A DNA stretch of 64,000 nucleotides from Mesobacillus jeotgali (GTDB lineage Bacteria > Bacillota > Bacilli > Bacillales > Cytobacillaceae): positions 124,001-188,000 of the forward strand of contig NZ_FVZC01000007.1 in assembly GCF_900166585.1 (NCBI RefSeq), in the 5' to 3' direction. Both the position numbers and the translations under genes were made by a program. Under the pieces are notes generated by a model. The model did no database searches and had not been told where the DNA came from. It saw only the letters and a program-made list of their open reading frames with translations. This document shows, in pieces, positions 42,070 to 50,963 of the stretch. Numbering within the stretch: the stretch's first letter is position 1; every line of letters begins with the position of its first letter.

Positions 42070-43263
42070 ATGAATCGTCTGTTATGGACTTTATCGATTG
42101 CTCAATTTCTGGCGATGCAGGTGTGGTTTAATTTTTCTGCGGTGATGCCTGTTGTGGAGGAGGAGTGGGAATTGTCCTCGACGCAATCGGGGGTGATTGT
42201 TGCTTTTTTTCATATTGGATATGTGGCGGCGGTGTTTTTTTACAGCTTTTTAAGTGATCGTTATAATCCAAAATATTCGTTTATGTATGGAGCGCTGATC
42301 GCTGGGGTGTCGGGTGTTCTTTTTAGTGTTTTAGCGCAGGGGTTTTGGTCTGCTTTATTGTTGAGATTTATTTCAGGAATCGGGATTGCGGGGATTTATG
42401 TTCCGGGAATGAAGATTGTTGCACAGACTTCGAGCGATCGGGCACGTGGGGCGGCTATGGGATTGTTTGTTGGCTCGCTTGTGGTGGGCTCGGGATTTTC
42501 CCTGCTGGTTTCGGGCTTGTTCATTAATCTGGTGGGCTGGAAGGGTGTCATTTTCATTACTTCGTGTTCTGCCATCCTGGCGGCTGCCTTGATTTATTTT
42601 TCAAGGATTCCAGAAAATATACATATACATAGCCAGCGTTTAAGTATGGCTCTGTTAAAACGGGTCCTCACAAAGAGGAACCTGCTGGTGAATGTCAGCT
42701 ATACCGGGCATTGCTGGGAGCTTTACGCGATGTGGGCATGGATTGGCCCTTTTATGGTGTATTACTTCGAGAGTCATAGCGTCTCGAATTCGATATCAGT
42801 TGGTAATTTTATCGGAGCGTTTGTGGTGATGATTGGCGGGATTGCCAGCTTCATAGGCGGGAGGATGTCGGATTCGTTCGGCCGGCTAAAATCCATCAAG
42901 CTATTTATTTACATCAGTATTGCCTGTTCGCTGTCGATAGGCTGGCTTGCTGAAGCGAGTTTCTGGATTTTGCTTCCGCTTGTTTTCGTATATGGATTTA
43001 CGATCATTGCAGATTCACCTATTTATAATACGATGATTACGGAAATATCGGATCCGGAAATAACCGGTATTGCCTTGGGGATTCAATCTGTAATGGGTTT
43101 TAGCGCAACAATCTTTTCGCCGATGATTTTTGGTATCCTGCTCGATTATTTTAATTGGGGAATTGCCTTTACCGCAATTGGTGTGATGACAATCATAACC
43201 CCTGTTTGCATTACGCTTTTAAGGAAGAAATTAAGCGGGGATGTCGAGGTTAGGGTAAGTTGA
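42070..43263 (+). CDS. MFS transporter (CynX/NimT-like)
   Basis: 397 residues; ATG 42070 follows GGGAGGGCGG, preferred over GTG 42061. Twelve TM helices, with MQVWFNFSAVMPVVEEEWEL, loop 2-3 FLSDRYNPKYSFMYG, and IASFIGGRMSDSFGRLKSIK at loop 8-9. Resembles the nitrate/cyanate-type or generic MFS branch. Substrate unknown. High G/T use in the first 400 bases gives an overlapping spurious frame. Confidence 0.86.
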   Translation: MNRLLWTLSIAQFLAMQVWFNFSAVMPVVEEEWELSSTQSGVIVAFFHIGYVAAVFFYSFLSDRYNPKYSFMYGALIAGVSGVLFSVLAQGFWSALLLRFISGIGIAGIYVPGMKIVAQTSSDRARGAAMGLFVGSLVVGSGFSLLVSGLFINLVGWKGVIFITSCSAILAAALIYFSRIPENIHIHSQRLSMALLKRVLTKRNLLVNVSYTGHCWELYAMWAWIGPFMVYYFESHSVSNSISVGNFIGAFVVMIGGIASFIGGRMSDSFGRLKSIKLFIYISIACSLSIGWLAEASFWILLPLVFVYGFTIIADSPIYNTMITEISDPEITGIALGIQSVMGFSATIFSPMIFGILLDYFNWGIAFTAIGVMTIITPVCITLLRKKLSGDVEVRVS

Positions 43264-43333
43264 CTTTGATGTACTTTACCTCGGGGTTTTGGTATAATTT
43301 TACCAAAATAATCTAAGGCAAGAGGTACATAAA

Positions 43334-44437
43334 TTGACTAAATCGAAAGTGCAGTTTTGGCTGATTCAAATTTTGCTTATTTTGACAATCATTTATGTTT
43401 CAACAAAGATTTCCTTTATGTTTCAACCGATCGGGATATTTATTTCTACGATATTCTTTCCGATTCTGATCACTGGTTTCCTCTATTTCCTGCTGAATCC
43501 GGTGGTGAATTTTCTCGAGCGCAAAAAGCTTCCGCGGCCGATTGCGATTTTAATCATTTATGTGGTCTTCGGGGGACTTCTGGTTCTGGCCATTGGGAAT
43601 CTGGTTCCAGCGGTTTCCAAGCAGGCAACTGAGCTTGCTAATGACCTTCCTGAATTTGCGAACAAGACGACTGACTATTTTTATGATGTGGTCCGGTCAT
43701 CTGAGTTTAAAAGTTTCAGGAATGAGCAGCGCGAAATGATTGATACAGTGCAGGATCGTTTGATTGAGTATGCCAATACTTTGCCAAACAAGCTGACGAA
43801 TGGACTGAAGGGTTTCCTGGGGATCGTCACCAATATCGCAATCATCCTTGTGACGGTGCCGTTTTTATTATTTTACATGTTCAAGGATGGTCACCGGTTC
43901 CCGGAAGCTGTGTCAAAGTTCATCCCGAAGGATTATCGGGATGAAGGGCTTAAAATCCTGAAGGAAACAGGCGAAACCCTGTCTGCTTATATCCAGGGGC
44001 AGGTCACGGTCGCTTTGGCGGTTGGGACGCTGGCTTTTATCGGCTATCTATTCATTGATTTGCGCTATGCGCTGATCATGGCGCTGATCGTTGCTTTTAC
44101 CAACATCATCCCGTATGTTGGGCCGATTATCGGCGGAGCTCCGGCAGTATTGGTCGGTTTCTTTGATTCTCCGACAAAGGCGCTGCTGGTTGTGGTGGTT
44201 ATCCTTATTGCTCAGCAAATTGAAGGGAACCTGCTTTCTCCGCTAATCCTTGGTAAAACGCTGGATACTCATCCGGCAACAATCATCATTATTTTATTGG
44301 CTGCCGGAAACCTGGCCGGTGTGCTTGGAATGGTGCTGGCCGTGCCGACATATGCTGTCATAAAAACAATCATATTGAATCTCGTCAAATTTTTACGGGC
44401 GAGAAAAAGGGCAAGTATATCCGTAGACGTGAATTGA
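43334..44437 (+). CDS. AI-2E family transporter (TqsA/YueF/YtvI-like)
   Basis: 367 residues from TTG 43334 (AAGAGGTAC upstream). Eight TM helices, the middle periplasmic-like segment (about residues 105-190), and the family box TNIIPYVGPIIGGAPAVLVG (about 256-275), plus GNLLSPLILGKTLDTHPATI. Family members export autoinducer-2 or act as Na+/H+ antiporters; which applies here is unknown. Confidence 0.9.
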   Translation: MTKSKVQFWLIQILLILTIIYVSTKISFMFQPIGIFISTIFFPILITGFLYFLLNPVVNFLERKKLPRPIAILIIYVVFGGLLVLAIGNLVPAVSKQATELANDLPEFANKTTDYFYDVVRSSEFKSFRNEQREMIDTVQDRLIEYANTLPNKLTNGLKGFLGIVTNIAIILVTVPFLLFYMFKDGHRFPEAVSKFIPKDYRDEGLKILKETGETLSAYIQGQVTVALAVGTLAFIGYLFIDLRYALIMALIVAFTNIIPYVGPIIGGAPAVLVGFFDSPTKALLVVVVILIAQQIEGNLLSPLILGKTLDTHPATIIIILLAAGNLAGVLGMVLAVPTYAVIKTIILNLVKFLRARKRASISVDVN

Positions 44438-44451
44438 TGCTTTTTCATTGG

Positions 44452-44488
44452 GCGATAGAGCTGTATTTTGGCTTCTATCGCTTTTTTT
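44452..44488 (+). terminator. Terminator of AI-2E transporter gene
   Basis: GCGATAGA / TCTATCGC stem with T7. Confidence 0.85.
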
Positions 44489-44506
44489 ACAGACAGGGGG
44501 GGCGTT

Positions 44507-44689
44507 ATGTCAGAGGAAAATAGGGAGAGGTTGAAATCAAAGGAGCAGCAGAAAAATCCTGGTGCCGCACTAAATAACGCATGGGCCCGGGCAATTACAG
44601 GCAGTCCTGGAAATGGCTGTTTAGTGAATGTGATTTCGGTCCTGATTGTTTTGGGAATTGTCCTTATAATAAGAGCTTGTTCACAGTAG
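44507..44689 (+). CDS. DUF6366-like small membrane protein, 60 aa
   Basis: ATG after GGGGGGGCG. A charged N-terminal half (MSEENRERLKSKEQQKNPG) and the motif WARAITGSPGNGCLV before one TM helix. The gene at 58635 has the same WxRAxxGSPxxGCLV block, so these are paralogues. Function unknown. Confidence 0.7.
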   Translation: MSEENRERLKSKEQQKNPGAALNNAWARAITGSPGNGCLVNVISVLIVLGIVLIIRACSQ

Positions 44690-44707
44690 AGAAAAGGGGG
44701 ATTCATT

Positions 44708-44872
44708 TTGAGAGCCTTGGTCAGTTTTATTCTATTGATTATTGGAAGTCTCCTCATTGGCATCACAATTGATGATTCATTAATCGGAAACAGCGTCATA
44801 AAAGCAATCGCAGCTCTTTGTATGATCGGTTTTTTTAAAATGGTGCCGCGGAAGAAAGATAGCTTATCCTGA
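44708..44872 (+). CDS. Small two-TM membrane protein, 54 aa
   Basis: TTG start with AAAGGGGGATTC upstream. MRALVSFILLIIGSLLIGIT and a second helix (KAIAALCMIGFF), ending in a basic tail. Second in a run of four small membrane or exported protein genes; unknown family. Confidence 0.6.
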   Translation: MRALVSFILLIIGSLLIGITIDDSLIGNSVIKAIAALCMIGFFKMVPRKKDSLS

Positions 44873-44887
44873 AAGGCTGGGAAATGA

Positions 44888-45256
44888 ATGAGGTTCAAAT
44901 TATTGCTTGTTTTCTTATTTGTCTTGTCTGGCTGTGTTTCTTCACCACCAGAGGATTTTGTTTTCTCTTATGAAAGGAATTCGATTGAAGATGAACATCT
45001 GGATGACATTCAAAGCTGGCTGCAAAAACCTGATCAAACCAGGACAAGGACAATAGAGTTCAATGATGAGACCAAGGGCCATCATTTCTTGTACGCTCAT
45101 TCGGCTGTGTTCAGTGAAGTTGAAGTGAAACAAAAGGATGACGCCATTATCCTGATGTTTACAAACAAGAAAACAGAACACAAAGGGCCGGACGCATTGG
45201 TTAAAATCAAATTTAACCCTAAGAAAATTAAAAGCTTTGTTTTGAATTCCGAGTAA
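44888..45256 (+). CDS. Hypothetical lipoprotein, 122 aa
   Basis: ATG behind AAAGGCTGGGAAATG. Signal peptide with lipobox VLSGC (Cys16). The mature part resembles small DUF4362-type lipoproteins (FSYERNSIEDEHLDDIQSWL...), function unknown. Surface-anchored. Confidence 0.7.
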   Translation: MRFKLLLVFLFVLSGCVSSPPEDFVFSYERNSIEDEHLDDIQSWLQKPDQTRTRTIEFNDETKGHHFLYAHSAVFSEVEVKQKDDAIILMFTNKKTEHKGPDALVKIKFNPKKIKSFVLNSE

Positions 45257-45266
45257 GGGGGAAGGC

Positions 45267-45605
45267 ATGAAGAAACTGTTAAGGTTTTTACTAATAGTAG
45301 TGATTTTGGCTGCAGTGGCTATGATGAAACCAGAGGAAGAGGATTTTGCGGAGTGGATGGAGGATACTTACGAAATAAAGTGTCTTGATGAGATTTGCGA
45401 CACCTTCCAAGTAGAAACAGACGGCGAAGCAGTCACAATGCAAATGGTGCATGGCGGCTATTCACCCGGCATCTTTGTGGCACAGATGCATAAAACCTAC
45501 AAGAGTAATGAGGATCCTTCCTATTTTTTAGAGTTGGAAGTATCGGGATTCCTGGGAAATAGAACGATTGAAGAAGAAACGGTGAAGAAAATAGCTAAAA
45601 GGTAG
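45267..45605 (+). CDS. Hypothetical exported/anchored protein, 112 aa
   Basis: ATG after AAGGGGGAAGG, 10 bp after the lipoprotein stop. N-terminal hydrophobic segment (residues 5-21) as signal or anchor, then an acidic domain with two Cys (IKCLDEICDTF) that could form a disulfide outside the cell. Unknown. Confidence 0.65.
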   Translation: MKKLLRFLLIVVILAAVAMMKPEEEDFAEWMEDTYEIKCLDEICDTFQVETDGEAVTMQMVHGGYSPGIFVAQMHKTYKSNEDPSYFLELEVSGFLGNRTIEEETVKKIAKR

Positions 45606-45611
45606 AGTGAT

Positions 45612-45640
45612 GCTTTCTTAATTGGGAAGCGTTTTTTTGT
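45612..45640 (+). terminator. Terminator of the small exported-protein run
   Basis: GCTTTC / GGAAGC stem followed by T7. Confidence 0.65.
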
Positions 45641-45728
45641 GGTAGATATGTAAGGTTTACTTGACATTAAATGGAGTGAAAAGTAAATTAAATGTAATGT
45701 TAACCTGACATGAAGAGAGGTGCTCACT

Positions 45729-45935
45729 TTGAAAAATAAAGTCAAACAACTAAGGGAACAGGTAGGTTGGACACAGGCACAGCTGGGCCAGAAGGTAAAT
45801 GTATCACGCCAGGCCATCAATGCTATTGAAAAAGAAAAATTTGATCCATCGATCTGGCTTGCCTATGACTTAGCGAAACTTTTCAATATGAGTATTGAGG
45901 AATTATTCGAATTCGAGGAGAGTGTGAGAAAATGA
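45729..45935 (+). CDS. XRE family (YgzD-like) transcriptional regulator, 68 aa
   Basis: TTG 45729 follows AGAGAGGTG. HTH: LREQVGWTQAQLGQKVNVSRQAINAIEKEKFDPS, given here only as residues 8-41, typical of the short Cro/CI-like repressors. It overlaps the next membrane-protein gene by 4 bp. TTGACATTAAATG...ATTAAATGTAATG upstream includes inverted ATT/AAT motifs that could be its own operator. Confidence 0.88.
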   Translation: MKNKVKQLREQVGWTQAQLGQKVNVSRQAINAIEKEKFDPSIWLAYDLAKLFNMSIEELFEFEESVRK

Positions 45936-46384
45936 GGATTTTAAAACAGCCTTTGGTCAATATATTTTTTATTGGTTTTATGTCAGCCGTCTATGCATTT
46001 ATTTTTATTTTCACCGCAAGTCATGTCGAATTTATAGAATTGCTTTCTCACAGTAAAACCCTAGAATCCGCATTTTGGAACGGTTGGTCCGATTTTATTA
46101 AGTCTGGGAATATGAGATACATTGGCTACTTAATCATTGGTTTAGCAATTTTGATTGTACTTATTATCATTATAAAAAGGACGAAGGAATACGACGAATA
46201 TCAGGTGAGTATTTTAGCCAAAAGTCTGATGCTGGCAGGAATCTTATCGATACTGATGATTCCCTTTTTGATGATCATGCTCTTAAGCGATCCGAATTAC
46301 AGCGTAGAAACAATATTTTTATTTGCAGCTCTGCAGTGGTTCAGTGTCTTGGTTTCATATTTGGTGTCTGTTTTTAAGGTTTAG
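45932..46384 (+). CDS. Membrane protein coupled to XRE regulator, 150 aa
   Basis: ATG overlaps the regulator stop (ATGA). Four TM helices (about 10-30, 62-83, 97-117, 126-146). Such XRE plus four-TM pairs are common in Bacilli (DUF2178/DUF3796-like), where the membrane protein may modulate the regulator. Function unknown. Confidence 0.75.
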   Translation: MRILKQPLVNIFFIGFMSAVYAFIFIFTASHVEFIELLSHSKTLESAFWNGWSDFIKSGNMRYIGYLIIGLAILIVLIIIIKRTKEYDEYQVSILAKSLMLAGILSILMIPFLMIMLLSDPNYSVETIFLFAALQWFSVLVSYLVSVFKV

Positions 46385-46552
46385 GATGTAAAGTGTTTAG
46401 TTTTGAAAAACCCTAATTATCCTTACTAATTTTTTCAGTATTTCGCTCCTAATTATCCTTGAATAATTGTACACAATAAGGAAGGATTTCTCGGAAAGAG
46501 AGGATCTTTTTTCAATTGTAAGTAGATTTTTAACTGTGGGGGTCTGTGTGTA

Positions 46553-46687
46553 ATGAGTGAGAAGAAAGAGGATCTTAAACAGCAGCTGAGTGTGCTTACG
46601 GCTCGCAGGGATCGGATGCAGAAGAATCTTTATGAGGTTGAGAAAGAAATCTCTGAAATTAACAGTAAACTGGCTAAGCTGAAATAG
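46553..46687 (+). CDS. Small coiled-coil protein, 44 aa
   Basis: MSEKKEDLKQQLSVLTARRD... with heptads to the C-terminus. GTGGGGGTC is 12 bases upstream. Resembles the SE1832-like gene at 23490 in style. Followed by a hairpin. Confidence 0.55.
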   Translation: MSEKKEDLKQQLSVLTARRDRMQKNLYEVEKEISEINSKLAKLK

Positions 46688-46711
46688 TGAAAATGGACAT
46701 GAAGTAAAGGG

Positions 46712-46740
46712 GGAGCTGCCGTAAAAGGTGGCTCCTTTTC
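46712..46740 (+). terminator. Terminator-like hairpin
   Basis: GGAGCTGCC / GGTGGCTCC imperfect stem then TTTT. Confidence 0.55.
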
Positions 46741-46834
46741 ATTTGCGAGGTTCGAAGTGTGTACTTGTCTATGCCAATTTTCAAACAGTGAATAAACTAT
46801 GGAGAGCATTTTTTTACAAAGGAGGAAGAAGCAA

Positions 46835-47086
46835 ATGGATAGGGAGATAACGAACCAGACTTATTCCAACCGTGTGTTGAGGGCGGAATTCGATGAAAAC
46901 TGGAAGACGACGATTACGGAAACTGGGTATGTTAAATATATCGCGCTGAGAAACAAGGCTTCAGTCGAGCTGATCCTTTCTGATGGTTCAAAAAGACTGG
47001 CGCTTTTCCCGAAAAATGGTTACATCCTTGTAGGGGGCGGAGGAACGAGCCACTTCAGTAAGCCGCATGTAACGATAGAACGATAG
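46835..47086 (+). CDS. Hypothetical protein, 83 aa
   Basis: ATG 46835 after AAAGGAGGAAGAAG. Beta-rich soluble protein (RVLRAEFDENWKTTI...) with a GGGGTSHFSKP tail. No Cys, no TM. Unknown family. Confidence 0.65.
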   Translation: MDREITNQTYSNRVLRAEFDENWKTTITETGYVKYIALRNKASVELILSDGSKRLALFPKNGYILVGGGGTSHFSKPHVTIER

Positions 47087-47141
47087 AGGTCTGGGCAGGG
47101 TTTTCGAACTTCCCGCACATCTCAGCAAATTTAAGTGAATG

Positions 47142-47174
47142 AAAAAATGTCCACCCACATACGGAAGGACATTT
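47142..47174 (-). terminator. Terminator of DUF3231 gene
   Basis: AAATGTCC / GGACATTT stem, T run on the minus strand. Confidence 0.7.
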
Positions 47175-47179
47175 GATCG

Positions 47180-48184
47180 TTAGTTATCACCTGCGAGTTC
47201 TTTTCGATTTGGCGCAAGTGGGGGTTGTTCCAGCCATTTGTGCTTTTTCATGATATCAAACCACTTTTTTGTCACCAAAATATTTTTCAAAATGATGCTT
47301 TCGTACGTTGTAACTAAATCCGACCGCATGGCAGATGCCAATCCTGTTCCGTAGTAGACTTGCGAGGCTTGGAACAGGAATCCTGTGTGATACATCATGA
47401 GCTTGTCCGAAAATGGGGAATCAGTGGAAGTTGTCACTTCTGTTTCCCATGAACGGGGAACTGGCAAATTATCATGGTGCATAATGCTGGTAAACTTTTG
47501 GATGTGTTGGTCCGCCGTTTTCTCAGATTCCACTAGAAACTTTCTGACTTCCTTTGATTGAGCCACTTGGCTAAAGGCAATCGAAATTGTTTTGGCCATA
47601 ATATTTTTCTTGATGTTGAAAGAAATGCTGATCACTTCCGTAGCGGATAAATATCTTCCGTTTCCGAAGATTCCATCGGTAAAATCTTCACTCTCGATAA
47701 AGCTAGGGTTTTTATCAGGATAGAATAAGGGATCTCTCTGAAAATTGCCTTTTTCAAGCAATAGTTCAATTGTCTGGGTATACATTTTCTTGGCATCATT
47801 ATCACACGAATCATAGAAATCCCGTAAATCTTTTCTGACGGATACGCTTAGTGCTGTGATGTGCCCGATCAATCCGTGCAATGTCATGATATGTAAATAA
47901 TTCAAGCAGAAAATGTCGGAGAACAGCCTGGCAGCCCCGATATTGATATCATTTTCACCAAATCCAATTGGAACAGGAAAACCTTCATTCTCGATGAATT
48001 TAGCGAGCTGATTCTTTTGGCGGGCGAATGTACTAATCGCGTCCTCAAAGATGGCTTTTATTGCCCCGTCTTCAATGATGGTAACCATATATCTGTTTAC
48101 TGCATCGATCATTGTCCCGTTTACATATTCACCCCACAAGGAACCTATCTCAGACGAAGTAAGCCGTACGTTGTCCTTATCCAT
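47180..48184 (-). CDS. DUF3231 family protein, 334 aa
   Basis: ATG with CGAGGTGAGAATATG upstream. Two repeats of a ferritin-like helical domain (about 1-165 and 170-330), each starting with LTSSEIGSLWGEY- or ISATEVISISFN-like segments. DUF3231 occurs in Bacillus, often in several copies and linked to sporulation or stress; function unknown. A second member starts at 63695. Confidence 0.88.
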   Translation of the reverse strand: MDKDNVRLTSSEIGSLWGEYVNGTMIDAVNRYMVTIIEDGAIKAIFEDAISTFARQKNQLAKFIENEGFPVPIGFGENDINIGAARLFSDIFCLNYLHIMTLHGLIGHITALSVSVRKDLRDFYDSCDNDAKKMYTQTIELLLEKGNFQRDPLFYPDKNPSFIESEDFTDGIFGNGRYLSATEVISISFNIKKNIMAKTISIAFSQVAQSKEVRKFLVESEKTADQHIQKFTSIMHHDNLPVPRSWETEVTTSTDSPFSDKLMMYHTGFLFQASQVYYGTGLASAMRSDLVTTYESIILKNILVTKKWFDIMKKHKWLEQPPLAPNRKELAGDN

Positions 48185-48377
48185 ATTCTCACCTCGAAAG
48201 TATTATCCCCTCTCATGGAAAAAATATGATATCCCAAATTCAAATATTAGAACTGCATAGAGGATGTTTTAAAAATTACAAATTTAAGAATTTTAACTAT
48301 TATTTGTCATAAATTTCTATATAATAAATTTAGACATAAGCACTATTTTTATAGGAAAAAGAGGAGGAGAGCAACTA

Positions 48378-48848
48378 ATGCCTAATGAAAATGAGATTTT
48401 ATTGGATAAAGGCGAGCAAAGTAAGCCGAAGGTGAGAGTCGAAAGGAAAGAAGGAGAGCCTACTTCAGCGTTTAAAGGGGCTTCCTGGGCAGCGCTGTTA
48501 GTGGGGATTTCCGCTTATTTAATCGGACTGTTCAATGCAGCCATGCAGCTGAATGAAAAAGGCTATTATTTTGCTGTTTTGATCTTTGGACTTTACGCAT
48601 CCGTGTCATTGCAAAAAGCGGTCCGGGACAAGGAAGAGGGAGTACCTGTTACCGGCATTTATTACGGCATCAGCTGGTTTGCGCTGGTCGTATCCGTTTC
48701 ATTGATGGCCATCGGCTTGTATAATGCAGGCAGCATTGTTCTAAGCGAAAAAGGGTTCTATGGCATGTCATTTGTTCTTAGCCTTTTTGCAGCGATAACG
48801 GTTCAGAAGAATATCAGGGACACACAAAGGGCAAGGGAGAGAGACTGA
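48378..48848 (+). CDS. YiaA/YiaB two-helix domain inner membrane protein
   Basis: 156 residues, ATG with GAGGAGGAGAGCAAC upstream. A 32-residue charged N-terminus then two YiaAB repeats, each of two TM helices ([19 protein letters not shown] and [19 protein letters not shown]). Role unknown in the family. Next gene follows at 15 bp. Confidence 0.85.
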   Translation: MPNENEILLDKGEQSKPKVRVERKEGEPTSAFKGASWAALLVGISAYLIGLFNAAMQLNEKGYYFAVLIFGLYASVSLQKAVRDKEEGVPVTGIYYGISWFALVVSVSLMAIGLYNAGSIVLSEKGFYGMSFVLSLFAAITVQKNIRDTQRARERD

Positions 48849-48863
48849 TTCAGGAGGGGCATT

Positions 48864-49319
48864 GTGAAGAAGAGAATTGATGAATACCAAATCCATGAAA
48901 ACCATTTCGAGCAAATTCTTGAGCAAGTAAAAAACGACCCTTATGCACAGTCATTAGGTATTCAGTTAACGAAATTTGAGGCAGGCTTTGCTGAAGCGGT
49001 GCTGGATGTGCAAGATCATATGGTGAATGCACACGGAACCGTCCATGGTGCGGTAATCTATGCTCTGGCTGATCACGCTTTTTCGGTAGCATGCAATGCC
49101 TATGGGAAAACTTCGGTGGGCTTATCAACCACCATCCAGTTTATTGAAGCAGTGAAACCGGGAGAGAAAATCGTGGCAAGGGCGACAGAAACAAGGCGGA
49201 ACTTCCGGACAGGATTTTACAGAATCGAAATTTTTCATGAAAATAACACCGTCGCCACAATGGAGGCTGTTTCTTACCGGAAGGACCATTATTTTGTTCA
49301 ACTTGAAGATCAGGAGTAA
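48864..49319 (+). CDS. PaaI-like hotdog-fold thioesterase
   Basis: 151 residues from GTG 48864 with CAGGAGGGGC upstream. Hotdog motif VNAHGTVHGAVIYALADHAF (about 51-70) contains the HGG-like catalytic helix with Asp. Expected to hydrolyse aryl- or acyl-CoA thioesters in the cytosol. Probably cotranscribed with the YiaAB gene. Confidence 0.9.
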   Translation: MKKRIDEYQIHENHFEQILEQVKNDPYAQSLGIQLTKFEAGFAEAVLDVQDHMVNAHGTVHGAVIYALADHAFSVACNAYGKTSVGLSTTIQFIEAVKPGEKIVARATETRRNFRTGFYRIEIFHENNTVATMEAVSYRKDHYFVQLEDQE

Positions 49320-49326
49320 GCTTTCG

Positions 49327-49353
49327 AAAGCTGTCATAGTGGCAGCTTTTTTT
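49327..49353 (+). terminator. Terminator of thioesterase gene
   Basis: AAAGCTGTCA / TGGCAGCTTT stem then T7. Its stem is almost the same as the palindrome of the adjacent array E. Confidence 0.8.
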
Positions 49354-49364
49354 ATTATTGGGAG

Positions 49365-49690
49365 GTTGCAATGAATCGTGACAGGTCTGATGGAGGAAGA
49401 AGAAAAGCTGCCAAGAAAAGCTAGGGATCATGGCAGGTCTGATGGAGGAAGGTGAAAAGCTGTCAAGAAAAGCTAGGGATCATGGCAGTTCTGATGGAGG
49501 AAGGAGAAAAGCTGTCAAGAAAAGCTCGGGATTCATGGCAGGTCTGTTGGAGGAAGGTGAAAAGCTGTCAAGAAAAGTTCGGGATTCATGGCAGGTCTGA
49601 TGGTGAAAGGAGAAAAGCTGTCAAGAAAAGCATGGAATCATGACAGGTCTGATGGTAAATGAGGAAAAGCTGGTCACAAAGGCTTGCAGA
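49365..49690 (+). repeat. Palindromic tandem array E (5-6 units of about 53 bp)
   Basis: Arms CTGTCA / TGGCAG or TGACAG around AGAAAAGCTAGGGATCA-type loops, with linkers GTCTGATGGAGGAAGGAGAA. Units 1 and 6 are degenerate. It sits between the thioesterase terminator and the pot promoter. Confidence 0.85.
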
Positions 49691-49741
49691 TTCAGCCAGG
49701 CTCCTTGAAGAAAACAAAGGCTGACAAAATAACAGCACTCA

Positions 49742-49769
49742 TTGTATTTTCACGCCCCTATTGTATAAT
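49742..49769 (+). promoter_or_regulatory. Promoter of potABCD
   Basis: TTGTAT, 16-bp spacer, TATAAT. Confidence 0.65.
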
Positions 49770-49802
49770 TATTTCGAATGGCAAAATAGTTATTTATTCA
49801 TC

Positions 49803-49823
49803 AAGGCTTCATGGCCTTTTTTT
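49803..49823 (+). terminator. Attenuator-like hairpin in the pot leader
   Basis: AAGGC / GCCTT stem, loop TTCATG, then TTTTTTT, about 30 nt after the expected start of transcription and before the potA ribosome site. Confidence 0.5.
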
Positions 49824-49859
49824 ATTGGGAAAAAGCAAAATGAAAAGGAGGTTGGATTA

Positions 49860-50963
49860 ATGAATCATTCTACGATTATTCATTTCAACAATGTAACGAA
49901 GCAATACGATAACGACCCGCCTGTTTTGGACAGTGTGAGTTTTGAGATTGAGCGGGGGAAATTCTATACGCTCCTGGGACCGTCTGGCTGTGGAAAAACG
50001 ACGATTCTTAGATTAATAGCTGGTTTCACGGAGGCGACGTCTGGTGATATCTTTTTCAATGGCACAAGGATTAATGACCTGCCTGCGAACAAGCGCCAGG
50101 TGAACACGGTTTTTCAGGATTACGCCCTATTCCCTCATTTGAATGTTTTTGAGAATGTCGCGTTCGGTTTGCGGATCAAGAAGATGAAGAATGCAGATAT
50201 TGAAGCGAAGGTAAGGGAAGCTTTGCAATTCGTGAATCTTTCAGGCTATGAGACTCGTGAAATTCGTGAGATGTCAGGCGGGCAGCGCCAGCGTGTGGCG
50301 ATTGCCCGGGCGATTGTCAACGAGCCGGAGGTCATTCTGCTGGATGAGCCATTGTCTGCACTTGACCTGAAGCTGCGTACTGAAATGCAGTATGAGCTTC
50401 GCGAGCTGCAGCAGCGTCTTGGCATCACGTTTATTTTTGTCACGCATGACCAGGAAGAAGCGCTGGCAATGTCGGATGAGATTTTCGTCATCAATCAGGG
50501 GAAGATCATGCAGAGCGGCAGCCCGACGGATATTTATGATGAGCCGATCAATCGATTTGTGGCTGATTTCATTGGTGAATCGAACATCGTGAAAGGCACG
50601 ATGATTGAAGACAATCTCGTTGAGTTTACGGGCAGGCGCTTTGAGTGTGTCGATAAGGGCTTCAACCCGAACGAGCCGGTTGAAATCGTCATCCGACCTG
50701 AGGATCTGGAAATCACCACAGTCGGGAACGGCAAACTTCAGGTAAAGGTGGATTCACAATTATTCCGCGGCGTGCACTATGAACTGAGCTGCTACGACAA
50801 TGAAGGCAATGAATGGCTTGTCCACTCCACGAAAAAGGCAGCAGTGGGAGAACAAATCGGGCTTTATTTTGATCCGGAAGCCATCCATGTCATGCGTCTT
50901 GGTGAAACGGAAGAGGAGTTTGATGCGCGTCTAGAAGCATATGAGGATGGAGAAGTGAAATGA
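49860..50963 (+). CDS. potA: Spermidine/putrescine ABC transporter ATP-binding protein PotA
   Basis: 367 residues; ATG 49860 after AAAAGGAGGTTGG. Walker [10 protein letters not shown] (about 47), Q-loop FQDYALFPH, signature [10 protein letters not shown], Walker [13 protein letters not shown], and a C-terminal TOBE domain ([11 protein letters not shown]). It energises import of polyamines with PotBC and PotD. First of four overlapping genes. Confidence 0.95.
   Translation: MNHSTIIHFNNVTKQYDNDPPVLDSVSFEIERGKFYTLLGPSGCGKTTILRLIAGFTEATSGDIFFNGTRINDLPANKRQVNTVFQDYALFPHLNVFENVAFGLRIKKMKNADIEAKVREALQFVNLSGYETREIREMSGGQRQRVAIARAIVNEPEVILLDEPLSALDLKLRTEMQYELRELQQRLGITFIFVTHDQEEALAMSDEIFVINQGKIMQSGSPTDIYDEPINRFVADFIGESNIVKGTMIEDNLVEFTGRRFECVDKGFNPNEPVEIVIRPEDLEITTVGNGKLQVKVDSQLFRGVHYELSCYDNEGNEWLVHSTKKAAVGEQIGLYFDPEAIHVMRLGETEEEFDARLEAYEDGEVK

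Noticed and set aside
49452..49643. 63-aa plus-strand ORF in array E
   Set aside because: Translation of the repeated hairpin units without ribosome site.
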